DNA of 64,000 bases from Flammula alnicola (Eukaryota > Basidiomycota > Agaricomycetes > Agaricales > Strophariaceae), in NCBI GenBank assembly GCA_015499995.1, contig JADNRV010000031.1:62001-126000 (forward strand), read 5' to 3'. The notes under the pieces are model-generated. The model was not told the origin of the DNA. It saw nothing but the letters and a program-made list of their open reading frames with translations, and ran no database searches. Shown here piece after piece: positions 59,224 to 64,000 of the stretch (position 1 is the stretch's first letter; every line of letters starts with the position of its first letter). Both the position numbers and the translations under genes were made by a program.

Positions 59224-60294
59224 CTATACCCAAGCGCGCGGTTCCTTAAGGACCTCGATCAGTTTTCCTTCCTCTGTACCCTCGGCTCCCAATTCCGACA
59301 TGTATTCCCATCTTGCCGTCTCGGGTAGACTCATTAAGATACTCTCAATTCTTGCCCCAGGCGTCATGAGACCGAACTTTGTGCCTCTGTCGTAAACCAG
59401 GTTGAACTCCACATATCGGCCTCTCCTAAGCAGTTGCCAGCGTCGCTCGTGGGGTGTATACGGGATGGAGTAGCGGAGTTGTAGGATCGGAATGTAGGAT
59501 GGAACGAAGGAATTCCCGAGTTCCTTGATGAACGCAAAGATCTCGTCGGGGGTGACAGGTCGCTTGACCTCGCTCGCGGGGGTTGGTAAACGCAGGTGCG
59601 GACCCTCGTTGAGGTCGTCGAAAAAGAGTCCTCCGATTCCTCGTGATTCGCCACGGTGAGTGATGAAGAAATATTCGTCGCACCACTTTTTGAACGTCTC
59701 ATACAGCTGTGGTCCATGCTTGTGGCATGCAGTCTGCAATGTCGAATGGAAATGCACAGCGTCTTCCTCGTAGAGATACGACGGCGTCAGGTCAGACCCG
59801 CCACCGAACCACCATGCGAGAACCTTGGGCTGCTGGTCTTGTTGTTCAGGATCGGTAGACAGCGGCTCCGTGATTTCGAAATAACGGTAGTTGGCGTGCA
59901 CGGTAGGCGCGTGTGGGTTGCGCGGGTGGACGACCAAACTGAGGCCTGCGGCAAAGAATGGCAGACCCTCTGGCCTTTCGGGCAGGGGCATCGACAGATG
60001 ATCGGCGCGCATCTGCTTGATTGCGGGTGGGGGCAATATGCCATGCACAACGGAGATGTTGACTCCGCCCTTTTCGAGAACAGTTTGCGGGGGAGATGTA
60101 GAGACGGAGAGGTCTTCATCCGGTGGCAAGGCGAAGACGCAGGACTTTCCGATGCCTCCCTGCGCGCGCACCCAGGAATCTCGTTTGAACTGAGGAGCAT
60201 TTGGGTCTAGCTTCTCGAATGCCATTACGATCTCCTCTTGAAGAGTATTGATATACTCTTCCACTTGTTGGCGCATCGGAAGTGCAGTAGCCAT
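59224..60294 (-). CDS. HEM13: Coproporphyrinogen III oxidase (oxygen-dependent)
   Basis: Converts coproporphyrinogen III to protoporphyrinogen IX with O2, in haem synthesis. Single open frame of 356 residues, no intron. FALPPDEDLSVS sits where GGxS-type text normally occurs. The family signature is complete: VNISVVHG (79-85), FFAAGLSLVVHPRNPHAPTV (113-132), HANYRYFE (133-140), WWFGGGSDLTPSYL (161-174) with EEDAVHFH, then KWCDEYFFITHRGESRGIGG, FFDDLNEG, RRGRYVEFNLVYDRGTKFGL and ESILMSLPETARWEY, ending EPRAWV. No mitochondrial presequence precedes MATALPMRQQVEEYI, matching the cytosolic yeast enzyme. It is divergent from the RNA-ligase gene with about 520 bp between start codons. Very likely functional. 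Confidence 0.95.
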   Translation of the reverse strand: MATALPMRQQVEEYINTLQEEIVMAFEKLDPNAPQFKRDSWVRAQGGIGKSCVFALPPDEDLSVSTSPPQTVLEKGGVNISVVHGILPPPAIKQMRADHLSMPLPERPEGLPFFAAGLSLVVHPRNPHAPTVHANYRYFEITEPLSTDPEQQDQQPKVLAWWFGGGSDLTPSYLYEEDAVHFHSTLQTACHKHGPQLYETFKKWCDEYFFITHRGESRGIGGLFFDDLNEGPHLRLPTPASEVKRPVTPDEIFAFIKELGNSFVPSYIPILQLRYSIPYTPHERRWQLLRRGRYVEFNLVYDRGTKFGLMTPGARIESILMSLPETARWEYMSELGAEGTEEGKLIEVLKEPRAWV

Positions 60295-60818
60295 GTCGTC
60301 GATCTATTAGAAAGTTAACAAGCGGCAGTTGCTGGTGGTGGGTGATGGTTAGTGGTCAAGCAGGGAAATCCTGCCGGGTTTAAAACCACAACCGTGGTAT
60401 CCGTCTGTGAAACGTTATGAGATCTTCGCACCACTGATACTCCAACCGGCATAAAGCTGGTACACTCTGGAATCCTGTACGTCGTGGTCGCTGTATGCAT
60501 GGATAAGGTCTGGGCCTGGCGGGATAGGGCGGGATGGGTCCTTGACAATAATATTTATTGGTCTCTGCATTAGCCGAGCTTGCTCTTTTTGCCCCTAACT
60601 TGAACCATCATCATCCTCCATTTCACCAACTTTCTCAACGTACTGGCCTCACATGTTGAGCTGATCGCCAGAATAGCGTCGAATAGTCTGCCAAATTCAT
60701 CTATTGGCACGAAAACCGTGATTGTGGGAGTAAAAATGGGATGGCATCTCGCCTCATCTCGCTGGATATGAGTCTGACTCGAGTCAAGGACCACTACTTA
60801 TTCTCGTTGTGATCTGAA
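60295..60818. other. Divergent promoter between HEM13 and the RNA-ligase gene
   Basis: No coding exon. Short open frames on the minus strand (60315-60548, 60570-60794) have no recognisable features. Confidence 0.45.
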
Positions 60819-62111
60819 ATGAACCCGCTCAGATCCTTGACCATCGATCCTGATCTCCTGGTGGACTATGCAAAGAAACGCCAGAGGCCGCCAAACCAGA
60901 AAGCCTTTGCTCTGATAACGACCAAAACCCATCCAACTCTCTCCCTCGCCATCCATAATTACATTGGCCGCACCTTCGTGCGCCAAGTATGGGACGACTT
61001 GTTGGTAGCAGCAAGAACTCTGGTGACAGAAACAACCACCGGCGCTGTTGTTTCTAGGAGCTTCTCGAAATTCTTCAACTATGACGAGAAACTCGCATAC
61101 AAACCCACGGGCAACGAATACGCCTTTATGATAGAGGAAAAGATCGACGGCAGCATCATCAGTCTCTTCTGGTATCAAAACCAGTGGATGATGGTCAGCA
61201 GATCGTCGTTCGACAGCCCACATACGACAGCTGCTCGTAGCATTCTGGACCAGAAATACCCCCGAATTCTCGACTCACTTGACAAAGATAAAACATATGT
61301 GTTCGAACTCGTTGACCTCGGTATGCCCATAAAGGTCGTGTACAAGAAAAATGACCTGGTACTTCTCTCGATTGTGTCCAAAGATGGTCAAGAACCACCC
61401 CATAACTTTGATTGGACCACTTTTCCCTTTCCCCGCCCCAGAGTGCACGTCGCACCTACAGTCGCCCCAACAGCGCTCAGCAAACTCAACCTAGAGAATG
61501 AAGAGGGTTTTGTGGTAAAATTCTGGCTGAGCCCAGGAGATCGGTATCCCCAACGTATAAAAGTCAAATTCGAGAGCTATCTACAGGGTGTCGGAAGTTC
61601 CGTTACCCAGTCCACGTCAAAGCTTTCAATAAAGACTGCAACCTCCCCGCCTTCGCACGCAAAAATCCTGGAGACATATCTTGAGGGTCGGCTCAAGATC
61701 CACCACTTCAAAGCCGCCTTAATTTCTGACAAGATGGAGGCACACAAGAAAGAGTATCTAAGATCTCTAGAGAACGTCGCAGATGACTATGGCGGCGAGG
61801 CATGGCTGGGCGTAATCGAGAACACCTGGAACAGGATCCATGCCCTCGTCAGCTTGCAGGAAGCTGATTGGACGCAAACAACTACTTCTCTCGAAAGAGA
61901 GGGCTACAAACAAGACCGAGCGAAGGTGGTTTCAACAGCAGCGAAACAGGGATTTGAGAGACGTATCAAGAGGGCCGATATGGATAAATCCTATCGGAAT
62001 GCTTTACTAGCATGGTTCGCAGGTGAGGCACTCATGAAGCAGGTCGAATTGGTTCTGCAGAGCATCATGATTCCGGCAGATTTAAGATCCACGGACATAA
62101 TACTCAAATAA
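60819..62111 (+). CDS. T4 Rnl1-like RNA ligase (ATP-grasp-independent nucleotidyltransferase fold)
   Basis: Predicted ATP-dependent RNA ligase of the covalent nucleotidyltransferase superfamily, joining 5'-phosphate and 3'-OH RNA ends. All motifs are in order: pre-motif VVSRSFSKFFNYDE (77-90), motif I EEKIDGS with the adenylated Lys at about 108, motif III-like YVFELVD (160-166), motif IV EGFVVKF (229-235) and motif V KVKFESY (248-254). The C-terminal 170 residues are helical and charged, with RNA-binding potential, ending STDIILK. The gene is one uninterrupted frame of 430 residues from ATG 60819, unlike the intron-rich neighbours. The kinase and phosphodiesterase domains of fungal tRNA ligase are absent, so this is not Trl1. 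Role could be RNA repair or tRNA salvage; origin by transfer is possible but unproven. Confidence 0.82.
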   Translation: MNPLRSLTIDPDLLVDYAKKRQRPPNQKAFALITTKTHPTLSLAIHNYIGRTFVRQVWDDLLVAARTLVTETTTGAVVSRSFSKFFNYDEKLAYKPTGNEYAFMIEEKIDGSIISLFWYQNQWMMVSRSSFDSPHTTAARSILDQKYPRILDSLDKDKTYVFELVDLGMPIKVVYKKNDLVLLSIVSKDGQEPPHNFDWTTFPFPRPRVHVAPTVAPTALSKLNLENEEGFVVKFWLSPGDRYPQRIKVKFESYLQGVGSSVTQSTSKLSIKTATSPPSHAKILETYLEGRLKIHHFKAALISDKMEAHKKEYLRSLENVADDYGGEAWLGVIENTWNRIHALVSLQEADWTQTTTSLEREGYKQDRAKVVSTAAKQGFERRIKRADMDKSYRNALLAWFAGEALMKQVELVLQSIMIPADLRSTDIILK

Positions 62112-62812
62112 TACTACAACGACGCTCCCTTCCAATGTCTTCGGATAGGTCATCTTCACTCGTGTAAGTTGCTACAAGTGTAGTCTCCTTCAGATAATAC
62201 CCCAAAAAAATTTCTTTCGACAAACAGGTCTACTTATAGAGTATATGGACCCACAACCCAGTGATCGGATTGAAGAGGATCCGGATCGAAGTCGTTAAGA
62301 CTCTTCTTTTGGGACAACAGCAAAACAGTTAATCCTCACGTGAATGGTGCATGTTATGACCAAGATGTGGCAAATGTCCAAGCATAGTGGTCGCTGTGGT
62401 CTTGTGCCCATTGGCATCTAGATACCACGGCTTTGTGATCTAAATAAAGTATGACCTTCCGGGCCCCACGCGAATTGTCTGCGGTTTGAACGCAACTATA
62501 AACCCGCCTCCTCCTGAAGCGGGTCTGATATCCGAGCCGTGTGCTGCCCTTTCTCTTGTCGTCTCTTAAGATTCTACGGCATTCGCTCATGACGTCGACC
62601 ATCCTGATATCTGATCAGCGATCACAATTATAGATTTAAAACCCTACTAGGAATGTGCCGGAAAGCTTTCTTATGGAAACTTCGGGGAAGGACTGATTCA
62701 CGAATTATATATCTCCTGGCGGGAGGGAGGAAAGGGGACGTGCATGCCTATAAATTATCAGGGCTGACTCCTTCTAGGCTTCAAATAGAGACAAGTGACT
62801 ACTTTTCAAGAA
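62112..62812. other. Intergenic up to the candidate Helitron end
   Basis: No gene supported. A minus-strand open frame (62354-62602) is Arg/Ser-rich and featureless. Confidence 0.4.
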
Positions 62813-64000
62813 CTAGCCTGTGGACCCGTGCTTCGCACGGTGAAAGAGCTGTGAATGGGCTGACTTTCACGATGAGTGAGACTTTTAATCTTGACCAAAA
62901 ATCGATAAATAGATAACTGCATAGGGATATTTATACAAAATGTAAATATTACTCCTAAGCTTCGATTGACGAATTATTGGTTTCTGCACCGCGCCTAGTA
63001 CGCTTAGCCACAGGACCTGCTATTGGTGCGTCAGCTAGAGGGCGTTTGGCAGTTGTTTGAGTTGGCATTGGGGTCACCGGAGTGATGGGTGGTGCATTTG
63101 TGGTGTGGGACTGGTGTCTATAACTGATGAGATTGCGTGAATTTCGAGGAGTTTTGGCAGGAGCTATGCTGAGAAGTGAGATCAGATATTAAACATGGCA
63201 GATATTCAACTTACCATCCAGTGTGTTTGCGTGAATAGAGTTGTTTATTTGAGGTGGCTGGCCCATAAAAGTAATGTCGTCAACTGTGATTTGAAAGCGG
63301 TCGACTATAACATCAGAGGATGGCTTGAAGATGACGTCTGTCAAGAATCCGCAAGCAGAGATATATCGACGGTTGTATGGTACCGGTTTTCCGTTCTTGT
63401 AGCGCGGAGAGTCTGGAATGACGCATGTAAGTGGGGCAAATGCTTTCACGTGCTTTGTATCCTTGAGTGCGGAAACGTAGTGTTCAAGGTCAACGTCAAA
63501 AGAACCTTGATCTTTTTGGCAGTTTGTTGCGATGCCGGAAACGTGGACTAAAGCACGCTGACATGGATCAATTGAGAAGGTATTTCCAGTTTCATTTGCG
63601 TCGTAAAAATCCTGAGGAACATTAAGGGGAACAATCTAGTAGCATAGTGTCGGCAATAAGTATTTTCGTATAAATTAGAAAACCCATACATACCCAGTTT
63701 ATGTCTCCAATAAAACTATAGTCGTCTGCGGGTAAGGTTGTTGGGACAATATCTGCGGTAATCTCCATGCGAAATATCTTAACATAATGTCAGAGGTAAA
63801 TCATTTTCGAAGAGAAAATTAAAGACTTGCTGTTGTGTTTATCAAATAAAGTCCTGCAGATTCGGAAAAATGGAGGTCTCTCGCATTAAAGTACCTTAAT
63901 GCTCCAAGCAGTGATTCACAGGATGATGAGCCAATGTAGATCTGGGCATCGAGAACTATTGTCTTTGACTTGGGAATTGCTCGAGGATTTCCGAGAGCAG
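62813..64000 (-). mobile_element. Candidate Helitron 3' end (element continues past window)
   Basis: Read on the minus strand, a perfect hairpin CCGTGC-GAA-GCACGG (62840 down to 62826) is followed by 9 nt and then CTAG (62816-62813), with T as next base. This is the classic Helitron 3' terminus: short GC-rich hairpin about ten bases before CTRR, inserted before T. The gene on the same strand (62955 onward) would lie inside. The 5' TC end would be outside the window, so this is incomplete evidence. Confidence 0.5.
62955..64000 (-). CDS. Unknown protein of a multi-copy type, possibly OB-fold-like (5' end outside window)
   Basis: Joined exons give PKSKTIVLDAQIYIGSSSCE, SLLGALRYFNARDLHFSESA, EITADIVPTTLPADDYSFIG, DINW, IVPLNVPQDFYDANETGNTF, RALVHVSGIATNCQ, FAPLTCVIPDSPRYKNGKPV, YISACGFLTDVIF and VDRFQITVDDITFMGQPP. 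After an intron a Pro/Thr-rich tail ends KRPLADAPIAGPVAKRTRRG and a stop at 62955. The alternation of short strands with FLTDV and FQITVDDITF reminds me of proteins repeated many times in mushroom genomes and of RPA-like OB folds, which would suit an accessory ssDNA-binding protein of a Helitron. The fold is only an inference. The basic tail could be a nuclear signal. Confidence 0.55.

Noticed and set aside
1..64000. CRISPR array, bacterial operon or prophage
   Set aside because: No spaced direct repeats of the right size, and every gene has eukaryotic introns or fungal orthologues.

Overview
The window is nuclear DNA of a filamentous basidiomycete, most likely a mushroom-forming Agaricomycete. 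The evidence is dense genes on both strands cut by many 45-70 bp GT-AG introns, tandem P450 genes, a TPR-CHAT protein, a GH18 chitinase ending in the MVWEYPDAAASWIK-type tail, and multi-copy gene relics typical of this class. I cannot name the species.

Layout. 1-7215: the 3' part of a P450 gene (copy A), COQ3 (ubiquinone O-methyltransferase) and, convergent with it, the rRNA/tRNA cytidine acetyltransferase KRE33/NAT10. 7216-17212: a weak hypothetical gene, a long C2-like/TPR/CHAT gene with one or two apparent frameshifts, a secreted GH18 chitinase and long non-coding stretches. 17213-20767: a copper P-type ATPase (CCC2/ATP7 type) with three metal-binding domains and two apparent frameshifts in its nucleotide-binding domain. 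22.4-31.5 kb: a gene relic, an LRR protein with a SAP-like tail, an unknown protein, a dynactin p24-like subunit and a BCS1-type AAA ATPase. 32.9-46.0 kb: a P450 array (copies B, C, D and a relic), interrupted by a tandem pair of almost identical 667-bp inverted-repeat elements and a diverged relative. 46.4-55.2 kb: a Golgi-type glycosyltransferase-like protein, an HD-domain nucleotidase, ADE16/17 (ATIC) and an F-box protein. 55.5-59.0 kb: a 1.13-kb TIR element with 7-bp target duplications next to a decayed member of a repetitive Agaricomycete family. 59.2-64.0 kb: HEM13, an intronless T4 Rnl1-like RNA ligase, and a gene running off the window just upstream of what looks like a Helitron 3' terminus.

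The genes do not form one pathway. Housekeeping genes (COQ3, KRE33, CCC2, BCS1, ATIC, HEM13) are interleaved with accessory genes (P450s, CHAT, F-box, repeats). COQ3 and BCS1 are mitochondrial, HEM13 makes haem and the P450s use it, but no co-regulation is visible.

The most interesting observations are GC-AG introns arising independently in the P450 paralogues; the tandem 667-bp element with an 8-bp target duplication; the candidate Helitron end with an adjacent multi-copy-type protein; the 7-bp-TSD element carrying a spliceable exon pair; and an RNA ligase standing alone outside a tRNA-ligase fusion. All gene limits come from reading translations and splice signals by eye; internal exon edges of the longer genes are approximate.
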